Below, in pieces: positions 1 to 10,739 of a stretch of 64,000 nucleotides of DNA. How positions within the stretch are numbered: position 1 is the first letter of the stretch; the number at the start of each line of letters is the position of its first letter. A model generated the notes under the pieces. The model had not been told where the DNA came from. It made no database searches and saw only the letters and a list, made by a program, of their open reading frames with translations. This DNA comes from Sweltsa coloradensis (taxonomy: Eukaryota; Arthropoda; Insecta; Plecoptera; Chloroperlidae). The stretch is taken from NCBI GenBank assembly GCA_024449915.1, contig JAMZAV010000098.1:605049-669048 (forward strand), written 5' to 3'. A program made the translations under genes and the position numbers.

Positions 1-525
1 TACCCTTAAAACAATATAACTTGTGAATAAAAAAATTATAAAAATTTACAGAATAATACAAAAAATCAGCGAGAGTAAGAAAGAAAATGGTTTGAAATGG
101 TTGATTAAATCAAATAAAAAAATTAGAAAAATAAAATCCAATTTGAATAGATAATTAATGAAGACAGATTGATCCGCCGGTAAATTTAAGGCAAATAAGG
201 AATAACAACTTGCGACGTGAGTTCAAGTGGAACAAGAGGAAGTAATGAAGCTTTTGAATTCACGACTAAACCTATTGAAGTCTTGATGAAGTATTGATAT
301 GAAAATTGAATTAAAACCGATACCAACTGAACGGTGAAAATATTAGAGAATGGGCAGAGGAGTTGGGAAAATAATATTTTTCATAGAAAATATCGAGTTT
401 TACTTCAACGTTGGTTATGATGCTACGTGCAGTTAAGTATCACGTAGAACCGTGGTTTAAAACTCATTTATAAGGTTTTTTCATGAGTCATGGAAATCAC
501 ATTCATTCGTATTCATTCATTTCAA
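1..525. other. AT-rich intergenic stretch
   Basis: I see no open frame of note, no inverted repeat and no recognised element here. Composition is AT-rich like the rest of the window. Confidence 0.5.
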
Positions 526-648
526 GTGTGACGTACATACAGTGTGACGTACATACAATGTGACGTACATACAGTGTGACGTACATACAGTGTGACGTAT
601 CTGCTATACGGGAGCAGATCTATACGCATGGCGATCTATACGCATGGC
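526..648. repeat. Two adjacent 16-bp minisatellites
   Basis: Positions 526-600 hold about 4.7 copies of a 16-bp unit, GTGTGACGTACATACA, nearly identical to each other. Positions 617-648 hold two exact copies of a different 16-bp unit, GATCTATACGCATGGC. The second pair runs straight into the left arm of the foldback element that follows. Confidence 0.9.
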
Positions 649-1110
649 GGCCGTAATTTGAAAGTCGAAGAAACATGTCTGACAAGTATTGCCGAATGAG
701 AAGGCCTTTAACAAACAGAAAAATTGTGAATTTTGTTGGGGCGGGACATACCTATTTCGCAATTATAATTAGATTTTACAAAAGTGTAATATACAATCAA
801 GTTCAAATTAAATTTTGGATCGTTTCGCTGGACATAGTTTCGAACACCTTTAGCTATAACTTGACTACAGCTAAAATAGTTTTCTGAAAATAACATGTGG
901 TGTACGATTTTTTTTTACAAACGGTACAAAACTGGAAAAAAACTCGCACTTTTGTCCAAAATCTAAATATAATTTCCAAAAGTGAGGTTATGTTTCGCCC
1001 CAAAAATTTTCAATTTTTTTCCTGTTATTTTAAAGGCCTTCTTTCATTCAGCAAACTTTTCAGACATGTTTCTTCGACTTTCAAATTATCGGCCAGAGGT
1101 GCATGGTACA
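645..1110. mobile_element. Foldback (MITE-like) element with long inverted arms
   Basis: The left arm (about 645-714) and right arm (about 1030-1098) are inverted complements over roughly 60 bp; both include GAAGAAACATGTCTGA on one strand or the other. Most of the interior and right arm recurs at about 16395-16720 inside the hAT-type element there, with part of the interior inverted, so this is a dispersed family. I could not find a clean target duplication, so the outer ends are uncertain. Short frames inside are shadows of the arms, not genes. Confidence 0.7.
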
Positions 1111-1242
1111 ATAGCCTTAAGAGATTTCATTTCATTTCATCGCCCTGTCCTACACCCACGTTTCTTCTACGCATGCGCAACCTACTCAGCTACGGAGAAT
1201 GCGTAGTCCATGCCTACCTAGATCGCAGCTCACATAAATCAA

Positions 1243-1431
1243 TCACTGTCCGTCCGTCCGTCTGTGCGTGTCACGTCTCACGATAAAACCCAAACACAAC
1301 CTCCGATTGATTCTACTATTTTGTCGACATTGTCCTCCTAACGGAATGTTTTTGGCGACTCTCTGGGTCAAGATGGCGGGGATGGCACTTTTGAAAAGAG
1401 GGATTTTTCCGTACCCGGCACCTCCACCAAA
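1243..1431 (+). mobile_element. Family D interspersed repeat, copy 1
   Basis: It starts with a CCGTCCGTC run followed by TCACGTCTCACGATAAAA and ends with the 19-base terminus ACCCGGCACCTCCACCAAA (1413-1431). The same start and end are seen at 39510-39718 and, reversed, at 38800-38958. No coding capacity is visible. The class of element is unknown. Confidence 0.7.
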
Positions 1432-1441
1432 AATGTCGATT

Positions 1442-2909
1442 CTTTTGGCTCCTGTTTAAAAAAAATATTTACCAGGCGGTGGAACTGTTTACTATATAGA
1501 GTTTATTTGAACACTTATGAGTGGGCATTATAACATTTTTTTTTAATTCAAGAAAAAAAATCAATTTTTTCCAAACTTTTTCCAATTTATTTCATGTGTG
1601 CAAAGCACCCTTGTTGGATCCAGTCCGACATATAAATGTTTTGACTTTTCAGATTAAATAGTAGTTTAAATAGCTTTCGCAGTGAGGATTGCTTTAATAG
1701 CATGAAATTTAAAAAGATAAACTCTTGATTTTCACTACTATCATTTTAGAAATGACGTTCCACCCTGTATAATATTAAACCTAATTGACCCAGGCATTTA
1801 ATTAATTTTCAAAATTTGAATGGTAACCAAATCATGGGTGCCTTCATTTAAAGCTTATTAATAAAGGGGAATGTAGTTTAGAATATTACCACACGAATGG
1901 GCTTTATTAGAAAGCGCGAAAGCTCAAATTGAACGCAGCGCCTAAATCTCATATCCCATTCTTCTAGGGAACATGATCAAGGCGCTTCGTCGTCTGTGTG
2001 CTGTTTATTAATTCCACGTGATTGTGATATGAATAGATTGTTATTAGGAGTAATTGCAGGCAAATCAGATTATACACATACACAATGAGTTCTAACTACG
2101 GTTGCAGAATTCTGTGCTGAAAATTGAAAATAAGGTACGTTTGAAAGTGGATTGTGTAATATTCACACCCGGTTTCTATTCCGTTCTAGAATTGTATATA
2201 CCTCTTAAATAACACTCGCTGAAACTAACTGAAAAAAAGTTAAAGACGTATCGTTAATGTTACTTTTTGTACTAAAAAAAAGATTGTTACTGTTCTAAGT
2301 TTTGAAATATTTTAAAAATAGCTCTTGGTGAGAAGAGGTATTTAATTTCTTTTATTTTGAAACAGGTATGTGATTCTTATTAAGAATAAAGCTCCAATAA
2401 GCTTCAAATCATAGATATTTTTGTAAATTATAATCATCTAAACTTAATACCCGTATTTTAAATGTCTATCTATTCGATCATTAACACATGACGCCAATAC
2501 ACTTATCTCCCTTGAATCTGACCTGTCGACTGTGTATTCTGCTGAAGGTTTAAGTGCGATCTATCTCTTGCTAGATGTATGTCCTCCCTCCCTGATTGAT
2601 GCGGATACCTACAATACCGTGCTGACTGTCAGAGCTATTAACAGTGTTGAGCTACAGTCTGTCTCGTTTGCTCTAGCTGCGCTCATTACGCGAGGAATTA
2701 ACGTAATGAGCAATGAGCAATGAGGATTCCAAGAGGCATTACTCTGTTCAAGTTAGAATAATTAATTGTCATAAGAACGACGTGTTCAACACCACACTAT
2801 AGCTCGGCTTATGTCAAGTGACAGTTCAACCCATTACCTAGGTTATGATTGTGTCAAGGGCGTATTAACAATATAGGCTCTGGCACCATCTAGATAGTTA
2901 TTATTATTA
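1442..2909. other. Intergenic, no supported feature
   Basis: The stretch is AT-rich and contains only short frames without recognisable motifs. A short GAGCAATGA duplication near 2708 is the only structure noted. Confidence 0.45.
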
Positions 2910-3682
2910 CTAGGAAAACGCTTAAGTCCCGCCGCGTTGTTGGATGAGCGTAATTGGTGTATTGAGCTGCCATGTGTTATGCGGATTTTCTGTTGTTCTG
3001 TGAAAAAATCATTACTGTTGAAGATTTAAAAAAAAATTAATTTAAATTAAATAAAAAATAAACTTTAATTTTTAATTTTTTAGTTAATCGAAATTTAAAA
3101 AAGAAAAAATCGTAAAATTGCGATTTTCATAAGAAATAATTATTCGATTGCGCTCAAATTTCACATGAATATATTAATTCATAAAATTAAGGTTCTGTGA
3201 AAAAATCATTACAATAGGATAAAGCATGTAGGTGTTATTAGTCAAAGAATTGTTTAAAAAAAGAAATAAACCCGTAAAATTTCGATTTTCATGACAAATA
3301 ATTTTTAGATTGCGCTCAAATTTCACACGAATATTTTAATTCATAAAATTATGGTTCTGTGAAAAAATCATAACAATCGAATAAAGCATGTAGGTGTTAT
3401 AAGTAGAAGAAGTTTTTCAAAAATCGAAAAAAATCGTAAAATTGCGATTTTAATGAGAAATAATTTTTCGATTGCGCTCAGAAACGTGGAAGTTCTAAGT
3501 TCAGAGATTTCAAAGGCCTCCATAAAATTTTATCGCAAATGGAGTATCGGTTTAGCCGGAATCGTGCGGACAAACAGACAAAAATACAAAAAAAAGGAAA
3601 AAAAGAAAGAAAAAAAAAATCCGGATTTTTTTCTCCAGTGTAGTGAAATGGAATCTTCGCTTCGCTCGCTACGCTCATCCAA
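2910..3682 (-). mobile_element. Family A Helentron-like non-autonomous element, copy A1
   Basis: Read on the minus strand it begins TTGGATGAGCGTAGCG and ends with the inverted subterminal repeat, the hairpin region and CCTAG (2910-2914 on the plus strand). The core has about three degenerate units of some 160 bp. Each unit carries CGATTGCGCTCAAATTTCAC, GGTTCTGTGAAAAAATCA and GCATGTAGGTGTTAT. A purine-rich AAAAAGGAAAAA tract lies near the 5' end. The flanking base is T on both sides (element sense). Short frames ending in repeated Ser-Leu-Arg are translations of the GAGCG-rich end. Confidence 0.8.
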
Positions 3683-4181
3683 TTAATGATTATAAGTAAA
3701 ATATTGAAATATCATTTTTAGTGAGTTTGACGCACGCGTGGGGCTTGCCTCGTAACCAATAAATAATTTATATTAATTAATATGTGGATGGAAGAAATAA
3801 GAATTTTCTCACTGATAAAAAGGATAAAAGATGCATATAGGAGATACTCGCTACTCGCTAATGTTATTTTAAAAAAAAAGATATTGATCGAAAGCAGTAA
3901 GCTTTATACACGTGTCTGGTTGTTACTTCACTCTTATTTATGACATTCTTATATCGATATTTAATATTCTTATTGCTTGTGATGGAAATTCAAAGAACGC
4001 AGACCGGAAGCGTATGGCGCTAGGAGACGCGGGTTTGAATCCAGCTTGGGGTTTTGAAATAGTCCTTCACCACTCATCGTCTTGAAGAGCAATATCCCAA
4101 TAATAGGAACGTTAAGCAACAGAATCATCATTGAAATAAAGATCGACGAATGTAAATGCGCACGGTCAGGGCTATCCATCC
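3683..4181. other. Intergenic spacer between A1 and a hAT-type element
   Basis: No element or gene could be recognised in this spacer. Confidence 0.4.
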
Positions 4182-4189
4182 ATGCATTG

Positions 4190-5023
4190 CAGTGGCGTCG
4201 GAACAGGGGGAGGGGCAAGGGGGGCATTGCCCCCCCCTTAAGTTTCATGCCATGGGAGCATAGGGGGGCAGATTTTAGAGTTGAAAAATCAAGATTTCTA
4301 CTCTACTTTTTGGGAAAGCAACGTCGGATGATTCTGTCAATAATTCATTTCCAGGAAGAAACAACCCAACATTAGCAGGAATGTTAGGTTGGCTGACGTC
4401 CCCCATGCCTGTACCGTCTATCCGACTATCTTTATAAACCAGCCACCCGTCTTGTATTGTGTGCCGGTCACTCACTTCAGTGAGAGTGGACACGTGACTC
4501 AGACTCACGTCTAATCCAAACATCCCTTTGAATGATTTGCTAGAGTTATTGGCAGACGCAAGTTGGGATTTGGTTCGCTCATGTCGCATCGTTATGCGTT
4601 CACTGTTCACTGTTTTGGGGGAAAAGATAAAATTGATATCGTAATTTTAAATATTAAACGTACTAAACAGCCTTCAGTTAGTATTTTTTTTTTTTTTAAG
4701 AAGAGGGTAAAACAAAAATATGTTTGCCTGTATGCTTCGTCATTACATAAAAAATTATGTTGTTATTTATTAAAATGAGCCACTTCACGTTATTTTTTTA
4801 AGTTTTTAGATCGCAGATAGTTGATGTAAAACATCGTTTACAGAGTCCAAGTGCAGGTAAAACATGACGAAATAACTGTAGTATAGTGAATTTTTTTCGC
4901 CTTCGGCGATTGATTGGATAAGGCATCCAGCGGCTGGGGCTTCGCCCCAGACCCCAGCTGTACCCTGCAAAATCCACTTATGGCTTTGCCCCCCCCAACT
5001 TTCAAAACGTTCCGACGCGCCTG
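4190..5023. mobile_element. hAT-type non-autonomous transposon with exact 8-bp target duplication
   Basis: The ends are CAGTGGCGTCGGAAC on the left and the inverted complement of CAGGCGCGTCGGAAC on the right. Both sides carry the same 8 bases, ATGCATTG (4182-4189 and 5024-5031). An 8-bp duplication with terminal CAGTGGCG is typical of the hAT superfamily. The interior shows G/C homopolymers just inside each end. A 111-codon minus-strand frame (4275-4610) resembles no hAT transposase motif I know, so the element looks non-autonomous. Confidence 0.88.
4275..4610 (-). CDS. Unrecognised 111-codon frame inside the hAT-type element
   Basis: This frame runs 111 codons from an ATG without a stop and ends within the left arm of the transposon. 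Its middle part, about residues 30-90, has mixed composition (for example DRHTIQDGWLVYKD) and does not look like low-complexity translation. I do not recognise a domain. It could be host sequence captured by the transposon, a fragment of an internal gene, or chance. No splice signals or upstream promoter can be argued. Confidence 0.2.
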   Translation of the reverse strand: MNSERITMRHERTKSQLASANNSSKSFKGMFGLDVSLSHVSTLTEVSDRHTIQDGWLVYKDSRIDGTGMGDVSQPNIPANVGLFLPGNELLTESSDVAFPKSRVEILIFQL

Positions 5024-5031
5024 ATGCATTG

Positions 5032-6309
5032 CAACTCGAAGAGACGTCCATGCTTAACAGCAGCTGTTAGTTTTAACATGAACAATGTTTTAATAGCGAC
5101 TTAAAGCTTGGCTAGCTTCTATGAAGACTAATGTTCTACGTCATCGGTAATTCATTAGTTGGAGGGAGACATTTTGAATCATCGCCAATAAAGATGTTTG
5201 GCCTAACAATGAGTAATGTTACACTTAGGTAATTGGTAATTTATTATTAGGCTTCTGCGTTTAATTAACTATAATCAAAGCGTTTATACAGCAAGTTTTT
5301 TGCTCGCTTTCAACGGAGCATGATCTGTTCTTAGTATTTTGTTCAAGTATTACCAAACAGTAAAATAAATATATAAATATTTATTCATCTCAATGTATAA
5401 TAAGGATATTTTATTGTTAAACATTTATTTAGGAAAAGAAAAGAAAAGAAAAAAACGGCGAAATTAATTTTTTCCTTGTTTGCTCAAACCTTTAAGTTTT
5501 TTGTACCCCTGTAAAACAAGAAAAAGAAAGAGGCATTAAATAAGCGCTCTTAGTTATGAATGTCAGTTTTCTTTATCTTTTAGGAAATGTACCTTACATA
5601 ACAAGTTTTACTAGCCACGGTGTAATTCTTTTCTTTCTTTTAAGCTACGAGCGTTTCTTTTGAAGACCCCGCAGTGTGATTATGTAAAACTCCAGAGATA
5701 ACGAAAGAAAGCTCATGAGATCTCTATACAAATCGATTTCTACAATCTAGGATAATCGCACTGCCGGCCATATAAATGTTGGGTAATTTTTAATAGCCAT
5801 GACACTTTGAACAAGCCTCATTCTTAAAGGGGCTATACAACAACAAATATTTTTTGTATAGAGCATTATTATAAACACAAATTATAAATAAAAAATTACT
5901 TCTTGTATCTTTGACTTGATACGAGTTTTGTAAGTTTTTAAAATTTTCGAAAATTGGCGTTTTGGTGAATTTGGTGAATTTTTTGTTTCACAAATATACA
6001 AAAGCATAATATTTATTTTAAATGTGCGTTTAAAAAATTGTGTATTGAAATTGTACACAAATATACATTCGAACACGCAAAAATATATAATCCAAAATTA
6101 TACCCCTTCTTGATAATCAGCATATTTTGACTGAACCGTTTGCCAAAATTACGAAACCAAAACTTAGAGAATTTGAACTGTGAACGCCAGTAATGGTCAA
6201 TATTTGTTTGGACCAAAATCGTCCAAGGTCACGGTGAATAAAGATCGTCGCAATGTTATTTCTCATGGGAGATTTTTGCCGATGGGACGGGAAAGATAAT
6301 ATATGGTTG
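5032..6309. other. Intergenic, no supported feature
   Basis: The stretch is AT-rich with short purine runs near 5430. I see no gene, repeat family or inverted arms. Confidence 0.4.
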
Positions 6310-6373
6310 TTGGTGGAGGTGCCGGGTCTATGAAAGATCCCAGTTTACGTAGAGCTAGAGCCCCCCCCCCCCC
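6310..6373 (-). repeat. Isolated family D terminus and poly-C run
   Basis: Positions 6310-6327 match the reversed D terminus (TTGGTGGAGGTGCCGGGT). The rest of a D element is not evident. A run of 13 C follows at 6361-6373. Confidence 0.6.
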
Positions 6374-6849
6374 ACGATGGGAGATAAAAAATCACAAATT
6401 TTGTCCAATTTTCTGTTACTTTGTTAATTCATAACTAGTTAGCCTGAATGAAATTTATTTTTTTGTGTTTAGCGATATCGTTAGCGTTTTCTCAAAGTTA
6501 ACATCTATATCGCAAATCTGTGATTTATCTCGTGTGTCACTACAGATTCTCGGCCTACACGATACATAACTCTTGAAGCATGCGCACAAGAGTTCACTCC
6601 ACACATAATTAAACCCGCTCTATTGTGGCCTGGCTGTCTCACGCTCAGTCGTCCGAGGCTAATAAGATAATCACAGGGGGAGCTAACACTACAAGTGAAT
6701 CACGGCTAACTAGATAATAACACAACTTTCATGTTGATCAGCCTAACTTGTGCGATGCTGACGTGGTGTTTACGTCCACGAGCTTCAAGTTTCTCTGTCA
6801 TGATTTGTGTTTGCCTCATCAGGGTAAACAAGGAAACTCGTAACGTGTC

Positions 6850-7488
6850 ATTATCATGGTCAATACTGAGATTAATTGCAAAAATGTCAAGTCACCAAAA
6901 TTCAAGTGCCACAGCAAGAAGAAAAACTTTGAAATACCAACATTAGAAGAGTATAGAGAAACGACAGATCTTCAATTTCTTTGGAGAATTCTTCATGGTA
7001 AAACTGACCTCAACCCATTTCACAGGATTCAAATCTGCAATCATGGAAGAGAGTACGGACGTGGTGTCACCATGAAACCTCCCCAAGCAAGAACTTCGTC
7101 CTATCAACAAGGATATTACTATCGGAGTTGCAGATTATGGAATGATTTGCCGGTGGACATCCGAGAACAACACACTCGGAGCCATTTCAAATCTGCACTA
7201 AAAAACTTATTTTCTGGTGTATCCTGATAATTCTATTCTATTCACAATACCATTAATGTTTGTCATAATTTCATCATCCTCACTTTTTACATGTCTACAC
7301 ACACATTGTTTTCTATTCGTGTATAATGTATTTTTATTTAATTTAATTGCAATGAATTAGTATTAGTATTGAGTAGGTTGCTAGACACTAAAATGTGAAT
7401 GGAGCTATGCCCTTTTTTAGCTACCTATAACACATCAATGTGTTTAAAACAATAAATAAAAAAAAATAAAAATAAACCCTCAACGTAC
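6850..7488 (+). mobile_element. 5'-truncated non-LTR retrotransposon, 3' end
   Basis: The segment consists of the C-terminal coding end of an RT-bearing ORF, a short 3' UTR and an A-rich tail (AATAAATAAAAAAAAATAAA region, about 7450-7488). This is the usual outcome of incomplete target-primed reverse transcription. The 5' break lies near 6850. Confidence 0.75.
6856..7227 (+). pseudogene. C-terminal fragment of a LINE ORF2 (reverse transcriptase polyprotein)
   Basis: The 123-codon frame carries the conserved tail found downstream of the RT domain in many CR1/jockey-like ORF2 proteins. A Phe-Leu-Trp-Arg-Ile-Leu-His-Gly segment sits near residues 41-48, followed by a region rich in Arg and Gly. 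Then comes a Tyr-rich stretch and WNDLPVDIRE near residues 94-103, which matches the family's 'W-N-x-L-P-x-x-I-R' signature. It ends about 20 residues later at a natural stop. The RT and endonuclease domains are absent because the copy is 5' truncated. The apparent ATG is probably not a real start. The assignment rests on remembered family signatures, not on an alignment. Confidence 0.75.
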
Positions 7489-7569
7489 AGAAATAGGGAG
7501 CGAAGGTAGATAATATACAATAGATTGACGATTGAAATCTCTTAGTACAGGTGCTGAGTATACAAAAAG

Positions 7570-8010
7570 GCCATTTTAAGAGGGAATAGGACACATTTGT
7601 CAGTTAGCAAATAGCTATTCGCTCGGCCAAGAAGAATCCGACGTGTGTGAAACTTTGCAAAGTTTTCAATAAAGCATACATGAACAGCCCTACGGTCATA
7701 GATTTAAAAAATCTTAACCATCCAGAAAAACAATTACAACGAATAAAGTCAAATTTGAAGTTTTTAATACTAAAAACTAAGAATTTTTTAATAAATTATT
7801 CTAAAACAAATTCTAGAAATGTGTAGCTGTAGAGCCAAATATTTCCAGTTTCGTGATATTTGCTCAAAATTTCAAACCCTGTGGCATCAGTTATGTCCTA
7901 TTCACCAAAACATTCTGTATTGATGAAGGACGCCAGCAACAAAGACACGAATCTCATTTCGAGGTCATGTTCGCTTTTTATCGTCAGGCACGCTTAGACG
8001 GACGGACGGA
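7570..8010. repeat. Dispersed repeat segments shared with 25388-25830
   Basis: Positions about 7585-7690 reappear inverted at about 25388-25500; both copies include ACTTTGCAAAGTTTT and an AATAGCTATTCGCTCGGC-like core. Positions about 7960-8005 resemble the start of family D (GAGGTCATGTTCG, then GACGGACGGA) and recur in the same orientation at 25765-25825. Confidence 0.6.
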
Positions 8011-8645
8011 TGTATGGGAGGTATGCTCACTAAATACACTGATAATCTAACTAAAAGTCAAAGCTACACATGACTCGCAATACATGAGGCTATCTCACTA
8101 AGTTTCCTTTAAGTCAGAAAGATCTTGCTAGTCCTGACATGATCAGGAAAGTTCACATATAGTTGATGCTCCAGCAGGGGGTCACATAGCTCCTAGCTCA
8201 CATGCTGGGGCTAGACTACTATGGAAGAACGCTAAAAAAAATCTTTAGATAAAGAATACTTCAGAAATAATAACAAGAATGATTCCTTAGCGTAATCCTA
8301 AGGTTACTGGGTAAGTATGTAATCCTTGGAAAGCAAAGTACAAATCACAAACTGTGTATTTAACAAAGCGTAATGGGAGGGCTGATTAAATATAAAATGA
8401 CTTTTAAATGAACACTTTTAATATTGTGGAAAAGCTTCAATGAGCATCTCTGTAATCGTTTACCTCGGTTTAAGAGTATGCATTTATATAAAAGAATATA
8501 TTTCTAAAGGTCTTACGGTCTGTGCAGAATGCAAGAAGCAATCTGGATTGAAATAAAGACAAAAAAGAAACTATAGAAGTTAAAGCGAAGAGAAGTAATT
8601 CACATTTGATACCCCATACATAATGATGGCACTTTAGACAGCAAT
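8011..8645. other. Intergenic, no supported feature
   Basis: No element or gene could be recognised. Confidence 0.4.
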
Positions 8646-8649
8646 TAAA

Positions 8650-8735
8650 AAGTGCCCTCGGCGGAGATTGAACGCGAGAACCAAGGTTTGGAGTCCTATA
8701 CTGTATACATCAACATGTAAAGTTGATCCACCTTG
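8650..8735 (-). mobile_element. Possible tRNA-derived SINE fragment
   Basis: The minus strand has a GTTCAATCTCC-like B box and a plausible tRNA-like layout, but the acceptor ends do not pair well. The phrase GCGAGAACCAAGG recurs at 8910, suggesting a duplicated repeat. The call is weak. Confidence 0.3.
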
Positions 8736-9004
8736 AAGTAGTCTCTAGACGGGGCGCACTTGATGTTTTTAGCCCGGGTAATATCTGGCGGCGGTGGCCA
8801 TGGTAATTACACTGACCCTAGATGACGTCATTAATCTCGTGACGTCACCGCGTGATGTACGACTTCTCTTAGGGGAGGTGGCGCCATTAGCCCTGCAGCC
8901 AGGTGGCGCGAGAACCAAGGCCCTCTTCAGACAGACTCGAGACTTGGGCTAGCAACCAACATTTCTTATTTCCCAATATCATTAGTCGGAAAAAACTCAC
9001 GAAG

Positions 9005-9245
9005 GTGTAATAGATTTTATGTAAATCAATCCAGAAATTTTAAAAAAATCCAGCGGGGTATCGAACCCTGGTCTCCTGATTGCCGGTCGAGTGTCTACAA
9101 TGCACCAACAATCCAGATGTTATGAAGTTAACCGTCCCGATAGCTTAGGGGTAAAGCACTCGACCGGCAATCGGGAGACCGGGGTTCGATACCCCGCTGG
9201 GATGGATTTTTTCAATTTCTGGATTGATTTACATAACAACATTTT
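9005..9245. mobile_element. Head-to-head pair of tRNA-derived SINEs (family S1)
   Basis: A minus-strand copy (9005-9094) and a plus-strand copy (about 9133-9245) face each other, forming an imperfect palindrome with arms of roughly 90 bp. The plus copy begins with a tRNA-like head: an A-box-like TAGCTTAGGGGTAAAGC, a B box in GGGGTTCGATACCCC, and a foldable acceptor stem. It continues into the S1 body, GGATGGATTTTTTCAATTTC then TGGATTG. The tail shared with other S1 copies shows this is a SINE and not a tRNA gene. Confidence 0.8.
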
Positions 9246-9319
9246 GTAATTCCAATGACCAGGAAACTATCGGAGGTGTATAAATTTATAAGTAGTATAA
9301 GTTTATACAACCCAGATAT

Positions 9320-9495
9320 AAAAAATCTTTCACGGACGGGGTTTGAACCTAGGTCTCCCACTTTCCGGGTAGGCGGCTTAGCCAACTTGGCCACCTCGAC
9401 GGTAACTTATAATATCTGAATTGTTGCGGTTGGAAGACCTGGGTTCAAACTCCAGTCGGGATAGATTTTGTAATTTCTGGATTGTGTAATTGGAT
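9320..9495. mobile_element. Second head-to-head S1 SINE pair
   Basis: The minus copy (about 9320-9400) has clear pol III boxes on its strand, TGGCCAAGTTGG and GGTTCAAACCCC. The plus copy (about 9421-9495) keeps GGGTTCAAACTCC and the S1 tail (GATAGATTTTGTAATTTCTG then GATTG). The two differ more than the 9.0-kb pair, so this looks older or made from different subfamilies. Confidence 0.7.
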
Positions 9496-9499
9496 CAAC

Positions 9500-10687
9500 C
9501 AACATGATAGATAAATCTATTTGGTGACTATGACACTAAACGCTGTCGCGTATTGTAAAAGCTTCATTTGAACTAGCGTTCTCGATATTGGCACCGTTTG
9601 CGTGTGAGCAGTGGCTAACCATCGGTCATCAAAACAAATACTGAACACTGGTTGGCCATTATACGCGCACCTATGACATAGACATCAACAGCATTGTTTC
9701 ACAGTCTCGATAAAAGGATTTAAACTGAAATGGCGCGTAAAGTGATAACCACTCGAGCGATATAATGTTTGGCTATCAACGATAAGTACTTCTTGCATTG
9801 GCACTGCTGGTTGACCACGATTCTGTAGCTTATCACGGCAAACTTCGCAAGCTTTTTTCCCGAACAACTTCAGAAGTAGTATCCTTAGCGCGACCATAAA
9901 GAGACAATGACAAAGTTAATGCGATTGGTGTGTCTGCATGTCTTAAGAATCTTTAGCGCGATCAGAAAAAGAGGGGAGCAGTGTTCAAGATATCAGGAAG
10001 TCTGTCTGCAGTACTTCAACGCATCACTGATCGCTCAGAATACAAGACATGATGGCCACAACTTGTAACGAGGGGGCTTCAGAAACTGTTTGTACAACGA
10101 ATGAGAAAGATTATCTACGTCAGTATCCCATTTCACTTTTAGTTAATTTAAAGGTGTTATATGGATTCTTAAAAAATGCATTCGTGTTTATATTAGAGTT
10201 GGCTATATTTTTGATATTTTTGATAAATATATATTATCAAACAACCGCCCACTGAAGAAAAGTGCCTCAAACAAAATTAAATAGAAATGAAAACAATGGT
10301 CTTCCTTGTTGGTGTTGAAGTCGGTGAAATAATACAGATACACTTTTATCACAGTCGTCGAAGCGAATTGTTCTGTGGCCGGATGTTTCGTTGCGATAAA
10401 ACAGATAAATAAATCAATGTTTATACTTCGATAATTACTGTAGTGGTTCGTTCTGTTTCGTGTTGTCACTTTCACGTTGCGGAAACTCAAACCGTGATGT
10501 CGCCTGCAAAGCAAACATTCACGAACAGTGTAAAAACACACCGGTCTCGGTCAACAACAGTTGCAAGAGAAGTTCCGTGATTTATTGATTTAAATTAAAA
10601 GAACCAAGAGCAAAATGTTTTCTGTGACAGAAAAAGAAAAGTATGGGACAGATCGGAAGCTAAAAAAGGAAAGTAAAATAACAAATC
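9500..10687. other. Intergenic with one unassigned frame
   Basis: A 112-codon minus-strand frame (10203-10541) is the longest. It is rich in Phe, Ile, Tyr and Ser and has no domain I recognise. I do not call it a gene. Confidence 0.3.
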
Positions 10688-10738
10688 ATCTTCCAGAAAA
10701 AAAACGAAAAATTACTTTTTTATTCTGGAAGATATTTC
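10688..10738. repeat. Short inverted repeat
   Basis: The arms ATCTTCCAGAA and TTCTGGAAGAT flank an A/T-rich loop and could form an imperfect hairpin of about 20 bp. The role is unknown. Confidence 0.6.
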
Positions 10739-10739
10739 G

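Noticed and set aside
2910..3682. Canonical Helitron (5' TC, 3' CTRR)
   Set aside because: The 3' CTAG and hairpin would fit, but the other end does not begin with TC and the subterminal inverted repeats and T/T insertion fit Helentron-type elements better.
9133..9215. Intact tRNA gene on the plus strand
   Set aside because: It has A and B boxes and a foldable shape, but the acceptor stem is mismatched, T33 is missing, and it continues into a tail shared with other SINE copies.
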